Positions 11,279-22,779 of a DNA stretch of 64,000 bases are shown here, one piece after another; position 1 is the first letter of the stretch; every line of letters starts with the position of its first letter. The DNA comes from Glandiceps talaboti (Eukaryota; Hemichordata; Enteropneusta; Spengelidae), in the NCBI RefSeq assembly GCF_964340395.1, contig NC_135553.1, positions 28,577,949 to 28,641,948 of the forward strand, in the 5' to 3' direction. Under the pieces are notes generated by a model. The model did not search any database, was not told where the DNA came from, and saw only the letters and a program-made list of their open reading frames with translations. The position numbers and the translations under genes are program-made.

Positions 11279-11496
11279 GTATGTATGTATGTATGTATGT
11301 ATGTATGCATGTTTGTATGTATGTATGTATGTATGTATACTATGTATGTATGTATGTATGCATGCATGCATGCATGCATGCATGCATGCATGCATGCATG
11401 TATGTATGTATGTATGTATGTATGCATGTTTGTATGTATGTATGTATGTATGTATGTATGTATGCATGTATGTATGTATGTATGTATGTATGTATA
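11279..11496. repeat. GTAT/GCAT tetranucleotide microsatellite, copy 1
   Basis: About 218 bp of ATGT repeats with a central block of about ten ATGC units and occasional TTTG and ATAC interruptions. The overlapping Met-Tyr-Val-Cys and His-Thr-Tyr-Ile ORFs on both strands are artefacts of the repeat. Confidence 0.95.
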
Positions 11497-12127
11497 TTTG
11501 ACAAATCTTGAAGCTTTTGACAAGTCGTTAAAAGCAAGCTGAGCTGGGGCTTGAGAATTATACGGAATGGTAATTTGTTTTGCACTAAATGGTATAATCA
11601 TACTCTTTCAAAAACCTGTGGCCTGCTTTTACAGTATACCAACCTTACTTGTCGTGATCACAACATCTTGGACCCTGTTCATTCGACTTTCTTAGAAGAA
11701 ATTATTACAGCATGGCTGCAGTACAATTATACCTCATATTTAATCAATACAGATGAGGATGTTTGTCAAGAGTTGATCTGTTGCAATTCCAAAATACGTA
11801 TTAATGACCAACCAATTTTGTGGAAGAACTTTATATTAAAAGGTGTTGTAAATGTGTTAATGATCTTCTTGATATTAAATGTAACTTGTATTCCTTTGCT
11901 GACCTTACTAGAATTTATAGTAATATTTGTACTAACCATGAATACAATCATCTTTTATCTGTTGGAAAAGGTTACTAGCTGAGGATGGTTTTCAAATACA
12001 AGTTTGTATAACAAAATTACATTAAGGAGGGTCCGTCCTTCCACACTAAAAAATGGGTTATCTAAATAAAGAAATACAAGATTGCAAAAACATCACGTCA
12101 AAAGAAAGTAGATTTAACAAGCATTAA

Positions 12128-12700
12128 TTGGCAATTTGAATTTCAATTTTCTAACAAATTTACCAAGTCAACAACATTCAACTTGTACTAGTTGTAGTAG
12201 ATATATATATATATAGGGAAGAAATGTATTAATCGCCATCTTAGTTTCCGTACGGCGACAATCCCAAGTACCCAAAAGAGAGTCATTCTCAGCCAACAGG
12301 GTTCGACACTGGAGTAAAAAAGTCACTATCCCACAGGACTAGTAAAATTGATAACGTAGTAGTCCTGCAACAAATTTGGTGGTCCTATCTTTAAGTGCTT
12401 TCGCTTGTTCACTTAGGCTCTTCATCTCTCGTAGTTTTTGCTCTACTTCTAATTCACTTTTCCAAACCCCATATTTATTTCAAACCCTGTGTTGTAATTG
12501 AACTGTCTATTTCTTTGTAGTTGTTTGTGCATCATCAACTCCTTACTGTAATTTTATTCTCTTTTTTATGTTTTGGAGCTTCTTCTCTTTTTGTTGTTGC
12601 TTTCTGTGAGTAGTTTGTCTTAATTGGGGGGGGGGGGAGGAGGAGTAATAAGATGTTATGTGGTCTTATTTCTAGCTTAAATACTACATAACATTTCTGG
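12128..12700. repeat. partial R1 and element E sequences, copy 1
   Basis: 'ggcaatttgaatttcaattt' (12,128 on) matches R1 at 29,145 and 42,150. At about 12,231 it passes into the left end of element E (atgtattaatcgccatctta). An inserted 'ggactagtaaaattgataac' segment and T/C-rich sequence follow, with a G-run near 12,627. No gene. Confidence 0.55.
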
Positions 12701-13116
12701 TACACATTGATCTAACTATTGCATTTTTAAAAGACAAAAAATTACCTTCCCATAGAGCAAGTCTTTATAGTGTTGTCCTTAGTGCATATTAGAATGTATT
12801 TACAACATAAAAATAAATAAAGGTTACCAGCAGTTACAGCAAAATTTTGTTACTAATTACATGTACAAGTCACTTCGTCTATTTTCGTGTCTATGTACTT
12901 CCGGGTTGACATAAACGTTAAACGTGATAGTACAGTCGGCCCTATAATTACTAAGAAATGACAGAACCGTTCGCAAAATAAAGTTCAGGATTTTAATTTT
13001 TCAAACTGAATATCAATATCCACTACACATTCAATAACTGGTTTCGCGTATTTAGAAATGTGCCCCAAAACATCAACACGCGCGTACGGAACACGGAACA
13101 CGGAATCGTGTCAGTG

Positions 13117-13154
13117 CATGGATGTATTAGTGATGTATCACTAATACATCCATG
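13117..13154. mobile_element. perfect 38-nt hairpin with 7-bp direct flanks, copy 1
   Basis: CATGGATGTATTAGTGAT, then GT, then its exact reverse complement. GTCAGTG lies directly on both sides, as a target-site duplication would. Outside it the sequence is unique within the unit. It could be a minimal palindromic insertion or the scar of a larger hairpin MITE. Confidence 0.6.
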
Positions 13155-13255
13155 GTCAGTGTTACTAAGTAAGTTAGCAGTTTCATTGTAGGCTGTAAGT
13201 TGTACCGGTAAAAAAACCGATCATCACATCATGTAGGAAGTACAAAAACATAGAA

Positions 13256-14442
13256 ACAGGTTCATTTAAATACACAGTCCTTAGGCATTCAAAACACAGT
13301 TTGTACTAAGAATATGAAGTCACACATCTTATGGGGAAAGAAAAATAGAGTCATATCAAGACCTCTATGATCATACTGTGTTTGGCAGGTTAAATTTACT
13401 GCATGATACTTTGGTGGGTGTATTACCTTGGGTGTCTAGTTGGGAAATTGTTCAAATATAAATAATTTTACCACTGATGTGTGATTTGGGTTGAAAAATG
13501 TGATTTTCGGTCAAAAAATTAAACTCAGTAACTACTGCGCAGATCAGTCTGAAATTTGAAAGGAACATTCCCAGGGGTGTTTACATTAAGAAATTTTCAT
13601 GACATGATAATTCCATCCTTGATATGCAAATTGGGGTTAAAATGTGTCTTTTTGGTAAAAAATCTTTAATTCCAAAACTACTCAGCAGATTGGGCTGAAA
13701 TTAAAAGGGATGCATCTTACGGTGTATAGATGAAGAAATATTAAGCACATAGTGATCTCATGAGTGATATGCAAATTAGATGTAAAAATGTGAATTTTGG
13801 TCAAAAATTTGTATCTCAAAAAGTACTTGGTCAGTGAGACTAAAACTTGGTGAGATGTTTCTAGAAGTGTTATTCTGCAGATTTTTTTCAAATATTTTGA
13901 CACAATTGGCCCTAGTATAGCAATCATGACCACGCCCATAGCAACAGCAAAAACGGTGGTGTATTTCACAAAATAACCACTCGGATCAAAAGACAATTGA
14001 ATAAACATTCCAAACTTGAATGTACGTAAAATTGCCCAGCAAGAAGACCACGCCCATAGCAACAGCCAAATAATCACACATATTACAAAGATAACAACAG
14101 GAATTGATAGACAAAGGTATAAGCATTCAACAAATATGCAAATGTGCCTAGCAACAAGACCACGACCATAGCAACAGCCAAATGATCACATATATTGCAA
14201 AGATAACAGGGATTAATAGACAATTGAATAATCGTAAAAAAATGTATGCAAATTTGCCTGGCAACAAGACCACACCCACAGCAACAGTCAAATAATCACA
14301 TATATAGAAAAGATAACAATAAGGATTCATAGGTGAATGAACATTGAAAAAATGTATGCAAATGTGTCTAGCAACATGACCACACCCATAGCAACAGACA
14401 AAGGATTAACAGCAGGATTGGATAGGCAACTGGATATTCATT
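13256..14442 (+). mobile_element. element A tandem core, duplicated copy
   Basis: Same content as the copy at 8,532-9,718 but without the 5' hairpin, because the duplication breakpoint falls inside the element. Confidence 0.7.
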
Positions 14443-14609
14443 CAGCAAATTAAATGACCACCTATACCTAGCATGGCTGACCATGCTGATAAACATTTTT
14501 AAACTACAATGCCATTGGCACTATTTTTTTTGTAGAAAATGTTACCCTATGTTTTAAATTATCACATAACCAGTACTTTAGAGTTGTTCTTCTACTGGTT
14601 GTTTAATCT

Positions 14610-15337
14610 ATGAAAGCCTGTACGTGCAATCTACAAAAAGCAAAAAAATAAAAATATCTCGTACGCTCGAGATAATAAGTAGTGCACGCAAGATAATGCT
14701 GTGCGCATGAGATAATATCTTGACAGCATGATAATATCTCGCGTGCTATAGATAATAAGTCTTGTGCACAAGGTAATAAGTCATGCACACGACAGAATAT
14801 CTTGAGCACATAAGATGATATCTCTAGTGCTATAGATAATGTCTTGTGCTCGAGATAATAAGTCGTTCGCACAAGATAATAAGTCATGTGCTCGAGACAA
14901 TGTCATGCGTTTGAGATAAGTTAGGCGCACGATATAATATCTCGAGCACACGAGATAATATCTTGAGTGCTATTATCTCGAGAGCATGACATATTATCTC
15001 ATGCACACAACATACCTTGAGAACACAACATATTATCTCAAGAGCATGACATATTATCTCGAGAGCATGACTTATTATCTCGAGAGCATGACTTATTATC
15101 TTGTGCGCACAACATATTATCTCGTGTGCACAACATAATATCTTGAGAGCACAACATATTATCTCGTGCACTACATATTATCTCGAGAGAACGACATTAT
15201 CTCGAGAGCACAGTTATTATCTTGTGTACACGACATTATCTCAAGAGGACGAATACTGGTGTGCATAACTTACTATCTTGAGTGCACAAGAAATTTTCAT
15301 TTTTTTGCTTTTGTACATGGCATGTATGAGCTTTCAT
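14610..15337. mobile_element. foldback element with short subrepeats, copy 2
   Basis: Duplicate of 9886-10,596. It has 17 extra bases ('ggtgtgcataacttact') near 15,257, a gain or loss of about one subrepeat since the duplication. Confidence 0.75.
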
Positions 15338-15360
15338 GTTAATAATATATTCTATAGTAA

Positions 15361-16887
15361 AAAAATTGTCTCTTTTGGTTATACATATTCCTGTTGATTT
15401 ATCTCAATTACTCGCTGTGAATTTTAATCCTCGAATTGAAAAGGTGGGGAAGATACTGCAGCCATGGCAGGGACGGGGTCTTACCCTGTATGGGAAGATA
15501 TCTCTGTTAAAATCATTAGTTGTGTTGCAGTTCACTTATCTTTTCATGGCTCTCCCCCCTCCTAGCTTGATTTTCTTGAAAAAGTATATAAGTTTCTCTT
15601 GGATGAATAGCTGGACATGATAAAAAGGCAGCTTATTTGCAATTCACATGATAAAAGGTGGTCTTAGGGAGCTGTCATTATTTATTTGACCGGGGGGGGG
15701 GGGGGCACTCAAAAACTGGGGAGTGAAAGGGGGGGGGGGGGTGGCTACTCAAAATTGTACATGTTAAAATAGCACCAGAAAGCATTCTTTTAGTCCCTGA
15801 AATTCAAAAATCTCCAGGATGGGAGGGGGAAACCCACTCCTGTACCCACCCCTGCTTGGCTCCCTCAAACTTTGATTCAACTAAATACCACCTACATGTA
15901 ATTTCAAATTTTACCTATGGTACTACTTTGGGAATAAGCTGCATTCATTGCTACCCCTTCCTCTTGAAATATGCTACATCCATAACGTTAAAAGGAAATT
16001 CAAAGTTTGATTTTGTATGTATGTATGTATGTATGTATGTATGCATGTTTGTATGTATGTATGTATGTATGTATGTATGTATGTATGTATGTATGTATAC
16101 TATGTATGTATGTATGTATGCATGTATGTATGTATGTATGTATGTATGTATACTATGTATGTATGTATGTATGTATGTATGTATGTATGTATACTATGTA
16201 TGTATGTATGTATGTATGTATGTATGTATGTATGTATGTATACTATGTATGTATGTATGTATGCATGCATGCATGCATGCATGCATGCATGTATGTATGT
16301 ATGTATGTATGCATGTTTGTATGTATGTATGTATGTATGTATGCATGTATGTATGTATGTATGTATGTATGTATGTATGTATATTTGACAAATCTTGAAG
16401 CTTTTGACAAGTCGTTAAAAGCAAGCTGAGCTGGGGCTTGAGAATTATACGGAATGGTAATTTGTTTTGCACTAAATGGTATAATCATACTCTTTCAAAA
16501 ACCTGTGGCCTGCTTTTACAGTATACCAACCTTACTTGTCGTGATCACAACATCTTGGACCCTGTTCATTCGACTTTCTTAGAAGAAATTATTACAGCAT
16601 GGCTGCAGTACAATTATACCTCATATTTAATCAATACAGATGAGGATGTTTGTCAAGAGTTGATCTGTTGCAATTCCAAAATACGTATTAATGACCAACC
16701 AATTTTGTGGAAGAACTTTATATTAAAAGGTGTTGTAAATGTGTTAATGATCTTCTTGATATTAAATGTAACTTGTATTCCTTTGCTGACCTTACTAGAA
16801 TTTATAGTAATATTTGTACTAACCATGAATACAATCATCTTTTATCTGTTGGAAAAGGTTACTAGCTGAGGATGGTTTTCAAATACA
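15361..16887 (+). pseudogene. Tx1/L1-like LINE remnant, copy 2
   Basis: Duplicate of the LINE remnant at 10,620-12,000 with the same frameshifts and the same poly-G/tetranucleotide interruption, so all lesions predate the tandem duplication. One difference (cgg to tgg in the former Arg-Pro-Asp segment) was seen. Confidence 0.7.
16015..16383. repeat. GTAT/GCAT tetranucleotide microsatellite, copy 2
   Basis: An expanded version of the array at 11,279-11,496. Several 'tatactatgtatg' interruptions now recur with regular spacing, which suggests block duplication within the array. Confidence 0.95.
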
Positions 16888-17103
16888 AGTTTGTATAACA
16901 AAATTACATTAAGGAGGGTCCGTCCTTCCACACTAAAAAATGGGTTATCTAAATAAAGAAATACAAGATTGCAAAAACATCACGTCAAAAGAAAGTAGAT
17001 TTAACAAGCATTAATTGGCAATTTGAATTTCAATTTTCTAACAAATTTACCAAGTCAACAACATTCAACTTGTACTAGTTGTAGTAGATATATATATATA
17101 TAG

Positions 17104-19362
17104 GGAAGAAATGTATTAATCGCCATCTTAGTTTCCGTACGGCGACAATCCCAAGTACCCAAAAGAGAGTCATTCTCAGCCAACAGGGTTCGACACTGGA
17201 GTAAAAAAGTCACTATCCCACAGGACTAGTAAAATTGATAACGTAGTAGTCCTGCAAAAAATTTGGTGGTCCTATCTTTAAGTGCTTTCGCTTGTTCACT
17301 TAGGCTCTTCATCTCTCGTAGTTTTTGCTCTACTTCTAATTCACTTTTCCAAACCCCATATTTATTTCAAACCCTGTGTTGTAATTGAACTGTCTATTTC
17401 TTTGTAGTTGTTTGTGCATCATCAACTCCTTACTGTAATTTTATTCTCTTTTTTATGTTTTGGAGCTTCTTCTCTTTTTTTTGTTGCTTTCTGTGAGTAG
17501 TTTGTCTTAATTGGGGGGGGGGGGGGGAGGAGGAGTAATAAGATGTTATGTGGTCTTATTTCTAGCTTAAATACTACATAACATTTCTGGTACACATTGA
17601 TCTAACTATTGCATTTTTAAAAGACAAAAAATTACCTTCCCATAGAGCAAGTCTTTATAGTGTTGTCCTTAGTGCATATTAGAATGTATTTACAACATAA
17701 AAATAAATAAAGGTTACCAGCAGTTACAGCAAAATTTTGTTACTAATTACATGTACAAGTCACTTCGTCTATTTTCGTGTCTATGTACTTCCGGGTTGAC
17801 ATAAACGTTAAACGTGATAGTACAGTCGGCCCTATAATTACTAAGAAATGACAGAACCGTTCGCAAAATAAAGTTCAGGATTTTAATTTTTCAAACTGAA
17901 TATCAATATCCACTACACATTCAATAACTGGTTTCGCGTATTTAGAAATGTGCCCCAAAACATCAACACGCGCGTACGGAACACGGAACACGGAATCGTG
18001 TCAGTGCATGGATGTATTAGTGATGTATCACTAATACATCCATGGTCAGTGTTACTAAGTAAGTTAGCAGTTTCATTGTAGGCTGTAAGTTGTACCGGTA
18101 AAAAACCCGATCATCACATCATGTAGGAAGTACAAAAACATAGAACACGTTGTTTTCTTGCTGAATAAACTCACTGAAATAACAACACGGTCAAATTGCG
18201 TCTTCGATTTTGACAGCCACCATTGTTATGATTGAGCTTCACTAGTTCCGTTGAACGTGGCCGGGCGAACGCCGACATCCAATTTGTACAGCGTTTTTAC
18301 AAAGGGAGCTCGTCAATAACCTACCGAATAATTAACTCAGAAACGTAGTTTAAATACTAACTGATCTAAAAGACTACGCATCCGTACATAAATACGAATT
18401 CATGTGACTAAAGATTTCAACTTTACTATTTACTTGTTACAGTGTAGAGGCCTTATTATACACATATCATCGTACAACTAATTTTATTGGCTATAATATT
18501 AGCTACATTTGAAAGGTCTCACTTGATTGGCTCATCCTTCGCTATTCCCGTTTTCAAGAGACACCCCGCCAGAATAAAGTGCCACGTAGTACAGCAATGG
18601 CGCGAGATCGTCTGTTGGGCGACTTTCCCACCGGGTGTGCTTTTCGAAAACAACACAACACATGCTTTTATGACACGGAATCATAGAAAATCTACCCCGT
18701 TTCCAAACTAATCATAATTTTATCGCGAATAGACAACCGGAGTTGGTCAAAATAGCAAATTAAAAATCAAATGAATTTTACTATGACCGTGAATTCATCA
18801 TATAGCCGGTGGTTTGAATTCTGAGCTCCCTGATATACCTATCGAAAAGTCACTATCCCGTCGGACTACCTGCAATGGGCATTTTAGCAACCTTTACTGG
18901 TCCTTACAGAAAGTTACTAGTCGCGGGATAGCGGACCAGCGTGTATGTCGTCGAACCCTTGCCATACGTTACAGCATAGACCCTCCTGGTTACAGTGGTA
19001 ACACTCGTTCATGTTCGATTACCTTTCATAAAGAAAACACAACGAAATGGTTGAAGTGATCTTTTTTTAAATTTCTTTTCATCACAACAACAAAATCTGC
19101 GCGATCAAAAGTGTTGTAAACTAAACCAGAAAGAATTATCGAGCTGGCTAAACTTCCCGATGAACTGGAGTAAGGTCCAAGTCCAAGTAAGTCCCGATAG
19201 TACGTGAGAAAATCGTCTCAAACTAGTGATACAACTTTCAAAATATAACTTGACATGTCTTCATTTGTTAGAGTTATACAATTCAAGACGGGGTTTCACT
19301 CGAAAACAACAATTCTGTGAATAATGACAATGAACGCAGCGATTTCTCGGACGATGTGTGGA
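17104..19362. mobile_element. element E, long copy missing its right end
   Basis: The left terminus (atgtattaatcgccatctta, then 'cgtacggcgacaatcccaag') equals one inverted terminus of the compact E at 42,235. The body near 19,040-19,362 ('aacgaaatggttgaagtgat' to 'cgatttctcggacgatgt') equals the body of that copy. Between them lie about 1.9 kb absent from the compact copy, including the last part of the tandem duplication. I found no transposase motif in the short ORFs here (18,487-18,711 and 18,814-19,059). It could be a longer E or E plus unrelated insertions. Confidence 0.5.
18007..18044. mobile_element. perfect 38-nt hairpin, copy 2
   Basis: Identical to the hairpin at 13,117-13,154, including the GTCAGTG flanks. 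Confidence 0.6.
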
Positions 19363-19454
19363 AGACTTCTCACAATGATCATGAGGTGCATATACTGGAA
19401 TGAACCATTCTGTAGGAGGGGTGGAGAGAGAATTGGATTTGAAGTTTACAACCC

Positions 19455-19992
19455 TTTTTCGAACAAATATTTGTCATTTGGGCACACAATGTGTAGAATT
19501 AAGACTATAGCACATATTACATTGCTTGTTTGAAAAGTTGCACTTTACCTAAAGTCTCGCGGACTGATTTCCAATATGGTGTCGGTCATAATGCTCATTA
19601 ACATATTTTTTTTTTTCAAATTTCAAAAAAAAATCATAAAAAATAGAAGAGAAGACGTGCTGACTTGAAATTAACAAATCTAAGTAAGCTACCCTCTGTG
19701 CATCAACACACCAGATATCAAAGCAATCTGACTTGAAGTTTATGAGGAGTTGATGAAAATGTCATTTTTGGAAAAAAAATCATAAAAAATTGAAAATGGC
19801 ACAGATCAACTTGGCATGAACAAATCTGAATAGCCTCCACCCAGGGAACATGCACACCAAATATCGAAGTATTCTGGCTGCTACTTTCAGAGAAGATAGT
19901 GAAAATGTAAAAGTTTGACGGACACCTATGATTCACCTATACACTCTATACTCTATACAACCTATACCTAAAGCTACGCTTTCAGCTTTCGA
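19455..19992. repeat. R1 3' part
   Basis: Matches 43,497-44,058 of the R1 copy nested in the LINE: 'tttcgaacaaa', 'tgtagaattaagactatagc', two 115-bp A-rich units and the terminal 'cctaaagctacgctttcagc'. The two copies diverge immediately after 'tttcg', which defines the R1 3' end. Confidence 0.65.
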
Positions 19993-20777
19993 ATTTACAA
20001 TCAATGCCTTATCATCACCAATCCTAGATTTCAACAAATTAAACACCTGAATCTAAGAAACGTTATTAAAATTCCCTGTGTAATATCTTCATCTACAAGT
20101 TAAGTCAGGGAAGTTTTGCGCCGATATTTAGCACCAAAAATTGATACAGAGCTATATTGTTATGTATTTACTTCTATGATTCAAATCCAAAATTTTTTCT
20201 TTACATATCAGAGTTTATGGTTGGTTGGCCTGTCATAGACTTGTGTTAATAAAACCATCAGACAAATGTTGGCAAGCAATTATGTTTCTTTTTATACATA
20301 AATACAATTAGTTCACAGACCAACTTAAATGACTTTTTTGAAGCCAGTAAATATATTAGAGGACATAAAGTAGACCTAATAACTCAGTTGTGTATGTCAC
20401 CCGAACATATCTGGTAATATCTGTAACATTGGTATAGTGGCATTACTCTTGCAGATACAGTGAAGTTTAATAGAGGACTTTAGGTGTGCTATGTATAATA
20501 GAAACCGGAAACTGGTGTGTGCTCTACACTTTGGTGAGATATAGCGATATACAGTATCCATAACACCAAGTGTTTGTAATGTATGATGTCTGAAATATTA
20601 GAGTCGCCCTTATGCATATTAATCTTTTCACACTCACGGACATGAATATGTCGATGTAGACTTATTGATATACTAACTTGTTTTTAAAAATTACCGATAA
20701 TAATTACTTCTCAAGCCATTACGAAGCTTTCAATTTATGCCCCCAAATGCACCATAAAACCAGATTTAAACTGAATG
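19993..20777. other. gene-free stretch
   Basis: AT-rich, with no ORF, repeat or motif that I can support. Confidence 0.4.
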
Positions 20778-21780
20778 CCTCCCGTAAGGGAATCACTAAT
20801 TGTGCAAATAACTCATTAAACTAAAAAACTATGGTAACAGGCTTTGTTTTTTGGTCAAGCGTGCTTTCTTAGGTTAATGTATGTAAGAGTGTATGATACT
20901 GCTTAATTACTGAATATCGTTCATTATTCAAAATACTCATTAAAGGAAAAAGTTGTAGCAACAAACTTCATAGGACAGGTGTGTATTATTATGATGCACG
21001 TATCATATTATACGAAATTTGAAGCTTGCATTTTTGAGATACAACCTAGTTACCTAAAATCATTAATTATGCAAATTTTTCATTAAAACTAAGCTATATA
21101 AAAGATTTATAGGACATATCCGCTTTGTTATGGTTAACGTATGTACTAAATTGTATTGAAATTGAAGTATGCTGTCTTAAGATATAGCCTAAGTACCGAA
21201 AATCATTAATTATGCAAATTATTCATTAACACTGTAAGGTACATCAACTAACTTTATAGGACATACACAATTTGTTATGGTTAATGTATGTACTGAATTG
21301 TATTGAAATTGAAGTATGCAGTCGTAAGATATAGCCTAATTACCAAGAATCATTAATTATGCAAATTATTCATTAACACTGTACGGTGCATCAACAAACT
21401 TGATAGGACATATGTGTTTTCTTATGGTTAACGTATGTACTAAATTATGTTGAATTTGAAGTATGTATTCTTAAGATATAGCCTAATTACCAAAAATAAT
21501 TAATTATGCAAATTATTCATTAACACTGTTAGATACATCAGCGAATTTTATAGGACAAATGTATGTTGTTATGTTGAACGAATATACTAAATTATATTGA
21601 AATTGAAGTATGCAGTCTTAAGATATTGCGTAATTAGTTGATTTCATTAATATGCAAATTTCTCTAATTAAACATTAACAGATCTGGCTCAAAACCTAAT
21701 TAGGTCTAGCTATTACCATAAAAATTATATATCCCAAATTTCATTACAACTGAGCCAGCCGTTTTGTAGAAAATGATGAC

Positions 21781-21811
<31 letters not shown>

Positions 21812-21851
21812 CACCTTCCCCTTTTAATACCTCTCGTACCCTTACGGGAGG
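20778..21851. mobile_element. element B, complete copy with 13-bp terminal inverted repeats
   Basis: It starts CCTCCCGTAAGGG and ends with the exact reverse complement (21,839-21,851). The interior is a series of about 140-bp units, each with 'attaattatgcaaattattc', 'aacactgtaaggtacatcaa', 'tatggttaatgtatgtact' and 'taagatatagcctaattacc'. Near the right end a CAGA run of about ten units precedes a small hairpin (acctctcgtacccttacggg). No protein is encoded. The combination of terminal inverted repeat, hairpin, microsatellite and tandem core suggests a non-autonomous rolling-circle-like (Helentron/DINE) or pearl-like element. Confidence 0.7.
21775..21812. repeat. CAGA microsatellite of element B
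   Basis: About nine CAGA/GACA units just inside the right terminus of element B. The second B copy has a corresponding but interrupted tract at 39,115-39,170. Confidence 0.9.
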
Positions 21852-21904
21852 TAAAAATGACTATCGCCGTTTCTAAGTTTTCTAGAGAAATCAGTTTGTT
21901 GGTA

Positions 21905-22195
21905 GTCAACCAACCAACCAACCAACACTTGCCCGCAATGATTGAAATATTACATTCAATCATACAAGCATGAAGTTTGATCACGTGATGGATTGATAAT
22001 GCTAGTTCGTATATTCACTCATCATTCGCCACTTGTACACTAGAAGAAGTAGCATTCAATAACTAGATAAATTAAGGTTAGAAAACAGATTGAAATTACT
22101 TTTTATCTACCCTTAGTCAGTCAGTCAGTCAGTCAGCCAACCAACCAACCCACCAACCAAACAACAACCAACCAACCAACAACAACCAGTTATCT
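21905..22195. repeat. CCAA and AGTC microsatellites in a local duplication
   Basis: CCAA repeats at 21,908-21,926 and 22,137-22,180, with an AGTC run at 22,117-22,136. The following sequence ('ccaatgattaaaatttacat', 'gatcaagtgatgga') is a diverged copy of that after the first run ('gcaatgattgaaatattaca', 'gatcacgtgatgga'), so roughly 100 bp was duplicated with the simple repeat. Confidence 0.7.
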
Positions 22196-22566
22196 TTTGA
22201 CAAAATCAATTTAACAACACGTCCGCCAATGATTAAAATTTACATTTGTTCAATAAAGCATGACGTGTTGATCAAGTGATGGAATTATGATTTGAACTGA
22301 TGGGTTGGTACATGAATACTGCTGGGTAGATAATGTAGGTACTAGTTGCTAAATAAGTAGATAGATAGATAAGTAGACTTATTATTGACTGATTGCATGA
22401 TTGATATATTGATTGACAAAGACTCAAAGGGCCAAGTGGCCTAAGAATGACATAATTGTTGTAAATTAATTCTAGGAAACCTGTAATGATGATATTTTAT
22501 ATCTCTTCTAAGTTTAGAATGAGGAACGCCATTTCTTTGAAAGTCAGAGAGGAACCCCCTTAACTT

Positions 22567-22760
22567 TTTTTTATTACAAATTTCAGCAGGTTTATTACAC
22601 ATTTTTTTCTGAAATTTATTACAAATATCGGCTATTTTTATTACAATTTTCGTTCACAGAATTTATTACAAATGTCATCAGTTTATTACAAATATTGGCA
22701 ATCTATTACAAATGTCAGCATTTTTATTACAAATTTCGGCAATTATTACAAATATCGGTT
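22567..22760 (+). repeat. short minisatellite of 'tttattacaaatntcggca' units
   Basis: Nine or so imperfect units of 18-27 bp, each with TTATTACAAAT followed by a variable pyrimidine/G segment. It abuts the Tx1-like LINE fragment on its right. The Tyr/Asn-rich ORF through it is a repeat artefact. Confidence 0.8.
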
Positions 22761-22779
22761 GTACATAGCACCCTCTGAT

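Larger units (their letters stand above)
10620..12000 (+). pseudogene. Tx1/L1-like LINE reverse transcriptase remnant, copy 1
   Basis: Two separated parts of an L1/Tx1-type ORF2 are readable. Around 10,640-10,920: Asn-Phe-x-Pro-x-Ile-Glu-Lys, Leu-Thr-Leu-Tyr-Gly-Lys, Ser-Leu-Val-Val, then after a frameshift Lys-Arg-Gln-Leu-Ile. These fit the region after the catalytic palm. From about 11,500 to 11,980 it resumes with Phe-Asp-Lys-Ser-Leu-Lys, Pro-Ile-Leu-Trp-Lys-Asn-Phe and Lys-Gly-Val; a frameshift then breaks the Asp-Leu-Leu-Asp segment. The parts are separated by a poly-G/tetranucleotide insert (about 10,930-11,500). Frameshifts and a Trp-to-stop change show it is dead. The zinc-finger end is missing here; a related one lies at 22.8-23.3 kb. 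Confidence 0.7.
8530..13253. repeat. large tandem duplication, copy 1
   Basis: From the 'aaacaggttc' at 8530 the sequence is repeated in full, starting again at 13,254. Only about half a dozen base substitutions were noticed by eye between the copies, besides length changes in microsatellite and poly-G tracts and one 17-bp difference near 10,521. The break carries only 2-3 bp of microhomology (AA/AAA), which favours end-joining or replication slippage over recombination between long repeats. Confidence 0.95.
13254..18145. repeat. large tandem duplication, copy 2
   Basis: It repeats 8530-13,253 head to tail and ends at 'aagtacaaaaacatagaa'. It is about 170 bp longer, mostly from the tetranucleotide array (about 369 against 218 bp). 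The near identity implies a very young event or an assembly duplication of two haplotypes. Confidence 0.95.

Noticed and set aside
11215-11601. Overlapping 67-184 aa ORFs on both strands rich in Met-Tyr-Val-Cys or His-Thr-Tyr-Ile
   Set aside because: They are translations of the GTAT tetranucleotide array in different frames, as are those at 15,856-16,488.
18814-19059. 81-aa ORF within element E
   Set aside because: No transposase motif, and the compact E copy lacks it; probably chance.
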